This document shows positions 53,873 through 63,935 of a stretch of DNA of 64,000 nucleotides, in pieces. The DNA lies in assembly GCA_022606425.2 (NCBI GenBank), contig JAHDVF020001351.1, positions 248,001-312,000 of the forward strand. Direction: 5' to 3'. The notes beneath the pieces are model-generated. The model was given only the letters and a program-made list of their open reading frames with translations. It searched no databases and had not been told where the DNA came from. A program made the translations under genes and the position numbers. This stretch comes from Lepidostoma basale. Taxonomy: Eukaryota > Arthropoda > Insecta > Trichoptera > Lepidostomatidae. Numbering within the stretch: the stretch's first letter is position 1; each line of letters begins with the position of its first letter.

Positions 53873-54293
53873 ATTTTATGAATATTGACAATTCTAATAT
53901 CAATTTGTAACAATCATTTTCAAAATCATGAGAAGGAAGAAATTCTATATTATAAAATGTCAAATAGTTTATCTTGGGTATAGGAAAACAAGAAAGATGC
54001 CTCTAGGTGTGTTGTCACTAAAAATTTAACACCCGACTCCACTGGAAATGATGCATAGTCCCCCAAACCTTACACTATTACAGAGAAATATGACATAGCT
54101 ATTCCTCGGCGAGACATCCTGGTGTGAGATTTGGCCTCCTCTACAATAGTCCTCCACTCCTGTTCCTGGTTATCCCTCTCTATTCTCCAGTTCTTCCAGT
54201 TTCCTCTTGTCCTTTCTGACGCAATGTGCTCAGTTTTTTCTTCTTCTTTTTTTAGATGACTTAGTTATAAAAATGAAAAGAAATTATAATAAC

Positions 54294-54529
54294 CTCAAAA
54301 TCGGCATGCTTCAATACATCGTCCGCTCTCATCCTATTGAGGATGAACTCGGCCTCGTTGGCCACTCTTACGATGTGGTCCTTCATGGCGTGGGAGAGAA
54401 GGCGTCCCTCGTTGATCAGCTCAATGAAGGCCAGCCCGGCGTGCTTCTGCAGGGAGTTCTGCCACTCCTGCGAGCAGAGCAGCATAACCAGCTCCACGAC
54501 CGATGTACTGTTCTTGAAGGTTGTCAGAC
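54294..54529 (-). CDS. Nbea: neurobeachin exon 3 of window: [15 protein letters not shown] region
   Basis: 236 nt; acceptor ttccag before 54529, donor GTTATT after 54294. Two bases complete glycine, then 78 codons: [78 protein letters not shown]. Nearly every position matches the neurobeachin/LRBA consensus I recall. Helical, cytosolic segment of the region Pfam covers as DUF4800 (from memory). Ends in phase 0 so that E joins S of the next exon (FESQCA). Confidence 0.96.
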
Positions 54530-54654
54530 CTGGAATAATTATAAGTGTTGAAATCCATTAAACAAAAAATTCATATAATGAATCAATTATTAAATATAAT
54601 ATTGTTTTTTTTCTATGTGAATTAGTTAACATCAACTAATGTTAAACTAACAAA

Positions 54655-54992
54655 TTAATTAACCATCACTCCTTACATACTTCTATCGCTTCCTCAACAT
54701 TCATACATCGTATCAAGCACGCACATCAATATCTTCGACTACTCACATTTAATAATGCCTTAGACGGGTGAAATGTCATTCACATAAAACTTTTAGAAGA
54801 CCAGACGTTTTCATTAGTATTAATTATTTATTATTTTATATCATTGTTCAAGAAACAATAAATAAATTAAATATTTCATTGATTCGATCATGCCACGTTT
54901 TCCTAAGACTTCCTCTATTTCTTGTTCTGTTTACATAGTTACAACATACTTTTATTACCATTATTTCTTCATTCATTCTTTCCAAACCAAAC
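54655..54992 (-). mobile_element. LINE family A scraps around a foldback half-copy
   Basis: 54655-54755 and 54870-54992 are minus-strand family A pieces (tcctcaacattcatacatcg; cattgattcgatcatgccac). Between them, 54757-54862 is a foldback half with ataatgccttagac, catttcattaa-type arm and cagacgttttcattag. Confidence 0.6.
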
Positions 54993-55069
54993 TAATATAA
55001 ATGTTATAGAATGAAAATAACTAAACATATTAGATTTCTGAAAAGTAACATTCTGATAAGATTCAATAA

Positions 55070-55086
55070 GTTAGGTTAGGTTAGGA
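55070..55086 (+). repeat. interstitial (TTAGG)3
   Basis: Three exact TTAGG units. Other runs: about 60286, 60395, 60485, 60600, 60775-60794 (four units), 61437-61470 and 62804-62823 (four units). TTAGG is the insect telomere repeat. Confidence 0.85.
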
Positions 55087-55499
55087 ATTAACAATGTATA
55101 AGAGACATGGTTAATTCCTTTTGCAATGAAAAGGCTTAGTGAAGTAATGCCGAAAGGTAATAAAAGAATACTATTGAAGAAAGGAACCACTAGAGAGTTG
55201 GTTTTAGGTAGGTAGGTCTACCCATTGGCAGGAGTCCCTCATTCATCCATGAAGTTATTTCCCCTCTCAGCATAAAAAAGGTTAGGTTAGGATAGAACCG
55301 TATATAGATAAGGTTAATTAACGAAATAATAAACTGATTACACATATTTAGTAAAAATTACATTAAAACAGACACGGTAAAAACGATATTAGTATGTTAT
55401 GTCATGTAAGATATGTTGAGTGCCAACTAGGAGATAACTCGTAGTTATTTGGAGACTAAGAGTTTTAAATAATAATATATGATTAAAGAAAATTGTTGT

Positions 55500-55675
55500 T
55501 TAGCACCAGAGTAAGACTTCTAGGAAGGCCTAGACATGGATAACGTTCTGGCTGATCTGGCTAGGTTCGACGAAAACGGACTGCTGGGAGCAAAAGGCCC
55601 AGGATCGAGGAGCGTGGAAGAAAATTATTGAATAGGCTAAAACTCTTCAAGTATGTATGACCATAGGAAGTAAAT
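55500..55675 (+). mobile_element. LINE family G 3' end
   Basis: agtaagacttctaggaaggc, ggataacgttctggctgatc and gctgggagcaaaaggcccag match 51960-52110. Confidence 0.7.
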
Positions 55676-55799
55676 AAGTTTACACTGGAATCCTGAAATG
55701 AATGAATAAATGAATACTTTGGCAGTCAATGTGTTGACTAACCAATTAATTAACTAATTTAATTTGGTCTATGGTCATGATGAAATTATGAAATATTTG

Positions 55800-55905
55800 G
55801 TATGATTCGAAGAATCACTATGATAACTATAATACCCTGTACATCGATTTGGCTCATGCTGTGTCATGATGTAAAGAGCGATTCAACAAAATAATAATAT
55901 AATTA
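55800..55905 (+). mobile_element. SINE tail B fragment
   Basis: gaatcactatgataactata, ctgtacatcgatttggctca and gatgtaaagagcgattcaac; the head and body are absent. Confidence 0.7.
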
Positions 55906-55940
55906 ATGGCTAGCCTGTTTGAGATGTTTTTTTAAATATT

Positions 55941-56152
55941 ATATCGCCTCTTTGCGAGAATAACGTGACATTTCGAAAATCAAAACCGCCGTGTTCATCC
56001 TTATTTTCTACAAAAACATGGTATTTTTAAAGTGAAAAACAGAGAATTTATGAGGGAAAGAGACAACACAACAGTGGTATTATTGTGTTGTTCATCTTGT
56101 TTCATTTTTCAATTTTTCGAGATAACACGTTATTCTCGCAAAGAGGCGATAT
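55941..56152. mobile_element. complete MITE in neurobeachin intron
   Basis: 212 bp with perfect terminal inverted repeats of 25 bp beginning ATATCGCCTCTTTGCGAGAA. Non-coding. It lies 59 bp from the splice donor of exon 56212-56475 (the donor starts at 56211). Partial second copy at 36531. AT/TA at the borders is compatible with a dinucleotide target, but ambiguous because it belongs to the palindromic end. Confidence 0.82.
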
Positions 56153-56211
56153 GTCAATCTAAATTAATGCTAATTAGTAGTGCAGTAGACAATCCAATGT
56201 CCGACCTTTAC

Positions 56212-56475
56212 CCTCCATCAGCAGCTCTTGGCCATGGCTCCCGACCAGCGTCTTGGAGAGGAATGGCGCGAAGTCCACCATGATCTCTCTCAGCAGCGGG
56301 CACACGGGTCCCAGAGCGGTCTCCAGCTTCTGCGTGAGGCTGCTCTCACGGCTGTGGGAGTGGGCCGTGTCCAGCTGCTGCTGTGAGGGGACAGGCGGAG
56401 GCGGCAGGGGGCGTACAGGACGCACCGGCGCGTGCGGGAGGGGGGGATGCTCGCGCTGGTGTTTCTCAGAATGAT
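56212..56475 (-). CDS. Nbea: neurobeachin exon 2 of window: [18 protein letters not shown] region
   Basis: 264 nt; acceptor tttccag before 56475, donor GTAAAG after 56212. Two bases complete aspartate, then [17 protein letters not shown], a Pro-rich stretch [16 protein letters not shown], then [43 protein letters not shown]. The second half is the strongly conserved neurobeachin block. The Pro-rich part is a variable linker. The final G joins GT of the next exon for glycine. Confidence 0.95.
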
Positions 56476-56594
56476 CTGGAAATGGAAATAAAAGAATCAT
56501 TGAAATAAAAAATTAATATCAAATATAAAGCTTGCATATTAAGCTTTTAACCCTTTAAATACCGAAAGGTATGAGGCCTAGTACGAATGATGCA

Positions 56595-56850
56595 ACTGAT
56601 TATCTTCTTCTTCTTCTTCTTTATCTTTTAGACCTTTGGACATTTCCTGTAGTCAGGCTGTCCTTCCTTAGAGGTTGACTTCCAGCTACCCATACATCTC
56701 TTTGGCGGTCTTTCAAGGGGACGGTATCCAACGGGAATCTGATGCACCACAACGTGTGGGATTCTAGAGGGATCCATCCTCTGCACGTGGTCATTCCAGT
56801 GTCTTCTGAATTGTCTGCTCCATCTTATGATATCTTCCACCTTTCAGATT
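56595..56850 (-). mobile_element. LINE family H, 3' part
   Basis: Minus: ATTGGCATAG-like relic, IIRWSRQFRRHWNDHVQRMD, PSRIPHVVVHQIPVG, RPLERPPKRCMGSWK. Ends with (aag)n. Relative at 13745. Confidence 0.65.
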
Positions 56851-56929
56851 TCGCAGATTGATTATTGAAAGCAAAAATATTAATAATTATTTATAATTTG
56901 TATAATTATAATATAATATTACGAATGAA

Positions 56930-57062
56930 AATGTCTGTTTTCTAGAAGTTTTGTTATATTTTATGTGAATGACATGTCTAGGGCATTAACAAATATCAAA
57001 TGCCTTAGACATTCACATACGAGACAATGTTATGGATGACGACTCATCCATAACATTGTCTC
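56930..57062. repeat. foldback half-copy plus perfect hairpin
   Basis: 56930-57020: arm acgaatgaaaatgtctgttt ... gtgaatgacatgtctagggc with a short return arm. 57021-57062: a perfect 19-bp inverted repeat, gagacaatgttatggatga, around cgac. Confidence 0.7.
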
Positions 57063-57094
57063 TATACGGCTCCTTCAATTGCCTATGAATATAG

Positions 57095-57345
57095 CAAGGC
57101 ATATCTGGGTCACATTCTGCGGGGAGATAAATACAGTTTGCTCCAATTAATACTGATGGGAAAAATTGAGGGGCAACGTGGTCCTGGTAGAAGACAAACG
57201 TCTTGGCTGTGCAACATATGAGACTGGACCGGGATGAGACATGTGGGGGAGCTGTTCCGGGTTGCGCAAGATAGAGAAGCCTTCGCCGGAGTGATTGCCA
57301 ATGTCAGGGGGACCTGATACGGCACGCGAAGAAGAAGAAGATAGC
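57095..57345 (-). mobile_element. LINE family E 3' end
   Basis: Read on plus it shows the conserved family E end: cagtttgctccaattaatac, tgggaaaaattgaggggcaa, tggtagaagacaaacg, gggggacctgatacggcac, (gaa)n. By the polarity of the 29655 copy the element is on plus, so the strand given refers only to the longer open frame and may be wrong. Confidence 0.5.
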
Positions 57346-57609
57346 AAGATCGCACATTTCTTGCGTTGAGAAATTTAATCACAGGTCTAACTTCACAACT
57401 GGCGGCGTTCTCTATTTTCTTGAACATTATAAACACTCTCAGAAACAACACAGTCAATACCAGCGAGATGTAACGTTGCACACAGACAACTAAAATACAA
57501 CTGAACGTGTTAGTTCTTGTCCGGCGGCTACTCAATTTTCCAGCGCTCTGCACGGCGTAAACGGGTACTACTTTACGGTTGACTAAAATTAATTGTATTA
57601 AAAGAAAAC

Positions 57610-57981
57610 AAGGCATGCGTTTGCCCCATCATGACGTATGGAATAGAGGTCAGAGCCGATACCAATTAAATTAAGAACCTTCTTAGAGTAGCAGAAATGG
57701 GAACCCTACGCTCAGAAATGAAACGATAAGGTCTGTCTGTGGTGTTGAAGACATAGTGAGATGGGGAAGAAGCAGAAGGCGCTTTTGGAGAGACCGCGTG
57801 GACCGCATGGAGAATACAAGAATTGCAAAAATTGTTAAAGATGAAAACCCAAGCAGCAAGAGATTACCAGAAAGGCCGCCGAAGAGATGAAGAGATGGCT
57901 GGACATCATTATCCCAGGACAGCCCACCGTCACAAACAGGTCATACGACCTAAACTAAGAGGAAGAAGAAGAAGAAGAAAA
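57610..57981 (+). mobile_element. LINE family H, C-terminal fragment
   Basis: catcatgacgtatggaatag, agggaaccctacgctcaga-like relics, gcttttggagagaccgcgtg, agaaaggccgccgaagagatg; tail (gaa)n ends about 35 bp from the donor of exon 58016-58238. Confidence 0.65.
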
Positions 57982-58015
57982 GAAAACTAAAAAATAATTT
58001 TAATCAAATACTGAC

Positions 58016-58238
58016 CATCGTGAATATTTCCTTCTTGATCTCTCACTGCATGCACGTTTCTCATAGGGTCTCCCATATCAGTGTCCTCGTTGAGGTTGAC
58101 GTCCGTCCAGGACTCGTCGTTGCTGGCCACTTGCTTGTTGTCGTCCAGCATGATCTCACTTGACGTCTCCATGTCGTTGTTGGTCGTCTCCGTCGAGTTG
58201 AGATTGACGGATGCGACATCCTCGATTGAATCGACGCT
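58016..58238 (-). CDS. Nbea: neurobeachin exon 1 of window: acidic linker
   Basis: 223 nt; acceptor tttatcag before 58238 (a second AG two bases later is possible), donor GTCAGT after 58016. 74 codons plus one base: [74 protein letters not shown]. Low-complexity acidic and Ser/Thr-rich, as in the long linker ahead of the conserved block. The call rests on splice phase and position more than on similarity. No further upstream exon is certain. Confidence 0.8.
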
Positions 58239-58623
58239 CTGATAAACCGAAACCCAAAGATAAACAATATTAGATAAAATGAAATTTTTTATAATAATAA
58301 TAAAAATATATAGTATAATGTACTAGGATAGTGGAGAAGAAATTCTAAAAAACATAATCTGATAATGAAACAAACTTTAAATCCAGTGTATTCTTTTTCA
58401 ATGGATACAAAAGTATTTTATTATTATTTTTTTTTTAAATATTAAGAAGAAGAATTTAACCCCCGTAGTGAAGCAGACTACATTTGCAGTCCATATTTAA
58501 ATGTATGTATCTAATAAAAACCTTTAAGATAATCCAACGTTTTGGCAGAAATACTATGAGACATATTTACTGTTTAATTTGGGCCACTGTTATAATATTA
58601 TATTACAATGTATTTATATATTT

Positions 58624-58751
58624 TTTATGAAATTTTCACGATAGCTGTTTCTCCAACTGATGTTAGCATCATCAGTGTTACAAACAACAGTTGATTGTAA
58701 CACCTGATGCCAACTTCGTTTCGCGAAACAGCTGTCGCGTGAATTTCATAG
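58624..58751. repeat. foldback element with hammerhead motifs
   Basis: Arms tatgaaattttcacgatagc / gctgtcgcgtgaatttcata. Left arm on minus: CTGATGA, TGCTAAC...GTTGGA stem, GAAACAGCTATC. Right arm on plus: CTGATG with the next two core bases deleted, then GCGAAACAGCTGTCGCG. Flanks at 58530 carry the gttttggcagaaatactatg end shared with 16435. Confidence 0.75.
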
Positions 58752-58756
58752 AACGC

Positions 58757-59440
58757 CGAACCATCACGCCGTTTACCCATCAGCGTAGGCAGAGAGAATG
58801 GACCGTCACATTACTCTTTCCTGGCACATCTCTCTAGCTTCCTCCACATTCATACAGCGAGTCATACACGCACGTCGATTCCTCCGACTTCTAACATGAC
58901 CAACCTTTAAAATTTGATTAATTTGGTCATGCCATGTTTTCCTCGGTCTGCCTCGACTCCGTACTCCATTTACATCATTAACGTATACTTTAGTAGTAGT
59001 TTATTCTTAACCATTCTTTCTCCATCCATGCGTTCCATATGTCCGAACCATCGCAGCGATCATTGTTTTCATAATTTTGTTCATAATACCTTATTCCACT
59101 CTACATTCCTTTCTTATATCAGCATTTGTGATTCTGTCGTATATCGTTCTACCACACATACATTTTAGGGACCTCATCTCTACCACATTTATTTTGCTTT
59201 CATCCTTCTTCTGCCAGTTCCATGCTTCGCTTCCATACATTAGGGATGGGACCAGAACTCCATTGTGAATGGCCGTTTTCGCTTTCATTGATAGATTCTT
59301 GTTTCCAATAGCTATTCTTAAAGCTCCATTCACTTTGTTACCCGCACCAACCCTTCTTTCGACGTCACTATCCGATCGGCCATCTGCTACCTTAATACAC
59401 AAATTCCCTCACCTGTTACAAGTTCTCTTCGCTCACACTT
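58757..59440 (-). mobile_element. LINE family A fragment
   Basis: Hairpin decayed (gtttacccatcagcgtaggc); then on minus NRRACMTRCMNVEEARE, GRPRKTWHDQINQIL, a frame broken by tttagtagtagtt, and 103 codons with LMYGSEAWNWQKKDESKINV, MRSLKCMCGRTIYDRITNAD. Continues to the SERRELVTG region. Confidence 0.85.
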
Positions 59441-59795
59441 ATATTAAAAAATTATAACAGTGTTTCAAATTAAATAATTTATAATGGTATTAGAATTCAT
59501 TATACAATCTCCAATGTGAGCAGAGCTCATTAATATGAAGAAGGAATTGGGTCGTGTCCAGGTTTGAATCCAAGTGCCCTGGATTAAGAACTTATTCTCT
59601 GAAATGATTGTTATATTCTACCACGAACCCAAGAAAGTTAAGTTGAAGTAAAAATTCTATCTCAAGGGGTTAAATGAAAAAGAAAAAATTGTCATATTAA
59701 AAAGGGTTCAACCCTTTTATACATTATTTTACTTACAATTGTTAGATTTAAAAAAAAAAATATATTTTTAAATTATTATTATTATTATTTTTTGC
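59441..59795. other. unassigned spacer
   Basis: No gene seen. A scrap near 59550-59580 (gtcgtgtccaggtttgaatc) also occurs inverted near 48110-48130. Confidence 0.4.
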
Positions 59796-60023
59796 ATACA
59801 ACAGGTTGCTTGAACCCAATTACGGTATACAATTTGTTTTTAGCTGATGATATATTGATTCTCGTGACATGTGATAGGTAGCTAATCTATCGCCATTTTA
59901 TTGTCACAAGAATTCTACACCAGACCAAAGACAGTGTAACAATCACACTGCCATTGCGGGGAATCGAACCCGGAACCTTCGGTATGGCAGTCAGAGCTCT
60001 TACTACTCTGCCAAGAAGGTCGC
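59796..60023 (-). mobile_element. tRNA-derived SINE, tail A
   Basis: Reverse copy: tail A (acaacaggttgcttgaaccc, ggtatac), body (atcgccattttattgtcaca, cagaccaaagacagtgtaac), B box ggggaatcgaaccc, head ctctgccaagaaggtcg. Confidence 0.85.
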
Positions 60024-60795
60024 CAATTATTATTCATATCTGGCTGCTATTATGCTAGTGGGTATATTTAAATTAGTATAAAAATTTGCAATGGCATTTG
60101 AAATATATTATTAATATGTATTTTGATTTTACAAGAAAAGGTTTTATAGTGAAACTATATTTTTACATTGTTCCATTTTGATTGGTGCGTGTGAATGTCA
60201 TAATTATAATATGCCATGTGTTAAATCTAACTAAATCACGTGAAAAAATACTGTACCGCACTCATTGGAAATGTTCCTAAAAGGTCAGGTTAGGTTGGGT
60301 CAAAATGTTATAAAAATGTGTTGCATTGTGTGTTATCTATGGTATGTAAACATGTGCAAAAATATATGATATTACTGCACTCACTGGGAAATGGTTAGGT
60401 TAGGTTATTATAGGTTGGGTCAAAATGTTATAAAAATGTGTTGCATTGTGTGGTATCTATGTAAACACATGAAAACATTATATTACTGCACTCAGGTTAG
60501 GTTAGGTTATGTTATTATAATGTGGCATGTGAAATCTAACTAAATCTTATGGAATATAATAAGAAAATTGTGTTCATACTGCACTCATGTGGGATAGGGT
60601 TAGGTTAGGTTAAGTTTGTAGATAGCTCATATAATTTTTAGACCCTCTCATTAGACACGGGTGATTCTCATGCGAGTATAACCATTTTGTTTAAAAAAAA
60701 GTTCTGATCAGGCCAATTCAGTGAATCATTAGTTAGGAGAGATAAAATAAGGTTTTGATTAGGATTAAATCAGGTTAGGTTAGGTTAGGTTAGGG
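60024..60795. other. region with repeated interstitial TTAGG runs
   Basis: Contains a two-copy tandem segment (gggtcaaaatgttataaaaa ... gttgcattgtgtgttatcta) at about 60297 and 60416, with ggttaggttagg in each unit. No gene. Confidence 0.6.
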
Positions 60796-61190
60796 GTTCA
60801 AAAGGGTAGTAGGGCTACGATGGGGTATGCTTTGCTGGAAAGTATGCCTCTACAAAATGTCGTAAGGCGCCATGTTGCATTTACAACAGCAACACTACTA
60901 ACAAGTCCAACTCTCTAGCGTCCACGAGAGGTCTTTTAAAACCCGCGAACTCCGGGCAATGTGACAAATATTACTTAGTGCCATAGCAGATAGAGAGAGG
61001 ACGAATGGCGAGCTTCCAGCGCCATAAAACTGGATACACCCAGCTGAGGAAAGGTAACCCCGACAGAAAATTCTCCAGAGAAGGCAAGGGGATACCACTC
61101 TGGATATTTTTCCCCAGGTCATCACTATGAGGGTGATAGTCAACGTTAGGGAGACCTGACAGGACACAGAAAGAAAAAGAAGAAGGTTAG
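60796..61190 (+). mobile_element. LINE family E-type 3' segment
   Basis: Near-identical to 14450-14862 (gggtagtagggctacgatgg to cagggagacc-like end and (aga)n). It starts immediately after a (TTAGG)4 run. The near identity marks this as one of the youngest repeats here. Confidence 0.75.
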
Positions 61191-62049
61191 GTAAGACTTG
61201 TACCAATTGTTTTAATGTAAATCAAATCAACAAAGTGTTAAAAATCTACACACAACAGCGAGACAAAGCCTGTGGCTACAAAAGTCGGCCTCAACTGCTG
61301 AGTTACGTGCCTAACGGCCAACCCGGCGGGGTAGACCCTGAGAAGGGGTTTTAGTGTCTAAAAATCCCACACTACCACTGCCAAAGTAAACCAGTGGCTG
61401 TCTTTGTGAAGATTTCCCCTCCTTAACAAAAAAAAGTTAGGTTAGGTAAGGTTAGGTTAGATTTAGTTAGATGAATAATGATTTGGCCGATTGAGAATTT
61501 GTTGTTAAGATTGCAAATATAATATATGTTTGAGGGAACAAATGATTAGTTAATGTATCAATTGAAATGTTCTACTGTATCGTGTGGCAAACCTTAAAAT
61601 CAAGTCACAAAATCACAACTCAAGTTCAAATAAAAGCATGCACACATTGTGTCCTACGCAAAATGACGGAATACTGGATATTGTCTCTACTGGAAGCCCA
61701 AACGCCCTTCAGGGCGCATAACTAGGTGTCACACAGTCATGGATATAAAGAGTGCACGTTATATTCATAACATATACAAACCAAAGTCAAATATTTTTGT
61801 GTCGGTCTCTTTAATTTCGCTTTTGTAGCGGGCTGAAGAAGAAACAATAAGCTGTGAGTGAAACAAGAACAGAACTCGTGTATCAAACATGTCAAGTGAA
61901 GCGTAACGCTTTTAAATATTGCATTGTCTACTCACCGTCGAACACCATGTTGTAAATAACAATTTTATTCACAACTCTGTTATATTGAAACATCAGATAT
62001 CGGATATTTAAAGTTAAAATAACTAATTAACTACCTAACCATCACGCCA
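61191..62049. other. unassigned spacer
   Basis: TTAGG runs at 61437-61470. On minus, a possible mini-exon ends at 61936 before GTGAGT (see findings). Otherwise nothing recognised. Confidence 0.35.
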
Positions 62050-62372
62050 GGAAAACTCCAGGTGTTTATAAATAGGTCTTCGCTCAATATTCAAAATCTA
62101 TTGGCCCCAAACAGTGTCAAATGCCGTTCTCTGGAGCAAGCCGCTAGACATAAATGGCAGTGGATCGGTCACACTCTGAGACGGAACCCGGCCTGCATCG
62201 CTCAGGGTGCACTAGACTGGTCCCCTATGGAGGGAAAGAGGAAGCGAGGTAGACCTAGAGCCACCTGGAGAAGAGCCCTGCAGGACGAGGTTAAGGCAGC
62301 AGGCCTCACTTGGGATGATGTTAGGCATCAGCAATGCGATAGAGTCGGGTGGAGAAGTTTATTTTAGACTTT
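62050..62372 (+). mobile_element. LINE family F, C-terminal fragment
   Basis: Overlaps a family A hairpin scrap at 62037-62050. Reads KWQWIGHTLRRNPACIAQGA, LDWSPMEGKRKRGRPRATWR, RALQDEVKAAGLTWDDV, RVGWRSLF. A deletion near 62140 removes the TIAGEKPI segment present at 49360. Confidence 0.82.
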
Positions 62373-62389
62373 AGTGTTAATATTATATA

Positions 62390-62500
62390 ATCTAAGCTGA
62401 TTTGTGAATGTAGAAGAAGTTTGAGAGTTATATCAGAATAGAACGGTGTGGTGGTCAATCTTTACGGCGTACCCCTCCGGAAAATGGCATGATGGTTGGA
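62390..62500 (+). mobile_element. LINE family A 3' end
   Basis: tttgtgaatgtagaagaagt, ggtgtggtggtcaatcttta, gtacccctccggaaaatggc, gatggttgg. Confidence 0.65.
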
Positions 62501-63054
62501 CAGATGGTGGACTACCATTATTTATCCACTAGAGTACAGATATACATGTATAAGATATACTCATTGCGATATCCGAGGTTCCATATTTAAAAAAATATAA
62601 ACAGATATTCTAAATTTGAAAATACATAAATATTATATATTGTATACCTTTCTGAAAGCGGTTTAATACCTAAAATAGTGTCCTTGAAATATCAAAGTTT
62701 TATTTGATTGATAAGCCAAACAAAGTTTTTTTTTAAAAAAGTGTCAATGAGCACTCAAAAAGAAGAGAAAAGTATTAGAAACAATTTTGTAATTCTTTGA
62801 TTATTAGGTTAGGTTAGGTTAGGTTATATATTATCATATACTAATTAATTTACAGTCAAATTCGGGTATAGAGATTCCTAATTAATAAACAAAATACTGC
62901 TTGACGATTTATTCCCGTGTTTTCTACTTAAGATAATCAAATGATTTTACTGAAATCTCTTGATGGAAGTTCATTTTAAATAATAATTAAATAAAACAAC
63001 GTTTTTAAACTAGTTAGTCAGGGGTGTTGTATTTGACCAAATAGTCCTTAAAGA
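62501..63054. other. unassigned spacer with (TTAGG)4
   Basis: (TTAGG)4 at 62804-62823; otherwise AT-rich with nothing recognised. Confidence 0.45.
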
Positions 63055-63590
63055 CCAATTATTGTATCTCAATAGAAACGAAGATGCAAATTGGAAACAG
63101 AATATGGTTGATCGAGGTGTTTACAGGACTTATGACCTGTCATTGGTTGGTTTAAGCGCACGCTTTATGTAATACAACATTCCCCATTCCACCTTTTTTC
63201 TTATGACCACCATGTCTGACAAATTTTTGGAAGTTGTGTATATGTTAATCTGTAACACCATTTTTTATATGGTAGTTTTTCAATCTATACACTAACGCCA
63301 TCTATGAAGATTGTATTTTAAGCATTAAGCAGAAAATCTTTTTAACGCAATGTGAAAGGCTACCGCCATTAGCGCATTGCTAGAAACCGCCTGGAGATGT
63401 CACTCCAATCTACATGCTATAATTTGGACCAGTTTTTGTTTTTACAACATTTTGAATGTATACAAATACTTGTAGACGAATACTGGATTTTACCCATTGC
63501 GGGTTATATCAATTCAAGAATTAATTGTATCTCAATAGAGACGAAGATGCAAATTGGAAACAGAATATGGTGATCGAGGTGTTGACCACG
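63055..63590 (+). repeat. interspersed repeat R, two copies
   Basis: 63055-63425 is the longest plus copy (tattgtatctcaatagaaac to gatgtcactccaatc). 63440-63580 is a second start (ttgtagacgaatactgga, attaattgtatctcaatag), cut by a family E 3' scrap (ttggggggacttgacacggc) at 63585-63620. Confidence 0.65.
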
Positions 63591-63649
63591 TTGGGGGGAC
63601 TTGACACGGCACCGAAAAAATAATAATAATAAAAACAAAAGTATTTTAT

Positions 63650-63935
63650 TTCAAACGTTATACATAAATATGTAAGATCCACGTCTTTGGTGGTCTGCCC
63701 GGGGATCGTCTACCTTGGGGCTGGCCGACGTAACACAATGAGGGGGAGTCTGGATGGACCCATTCTCCTCACGTGTGCATACCAGTATCTTCTCCATTGG
63801 TTTCCCTACCTCGACCTCGCATAACTTCCTTATTCTATTTCATAGTGTCTTACCAGAATGTTTCTGAGCGTCTTCATTTCTGACACTCTGAGCGCTTTTT
63901 CATGTCTGTTGGTGGTCCGGTGACTAACCATGAAA
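63650..63935 (-). mobile_element. LINE fragment
   Basis: tccacgtctttggtggtctg, cccattctcctcacgtgtgc and tgagcgtcttcatttctgac resemble family H in reverse. No frame is intact. Confidence 0.55.

Noticed and set aside
57095..57616. 168-codon minus frame as a gene
   Set aside because: Its 3' half is antisense of the family E 3' end; the rest shows no domain.
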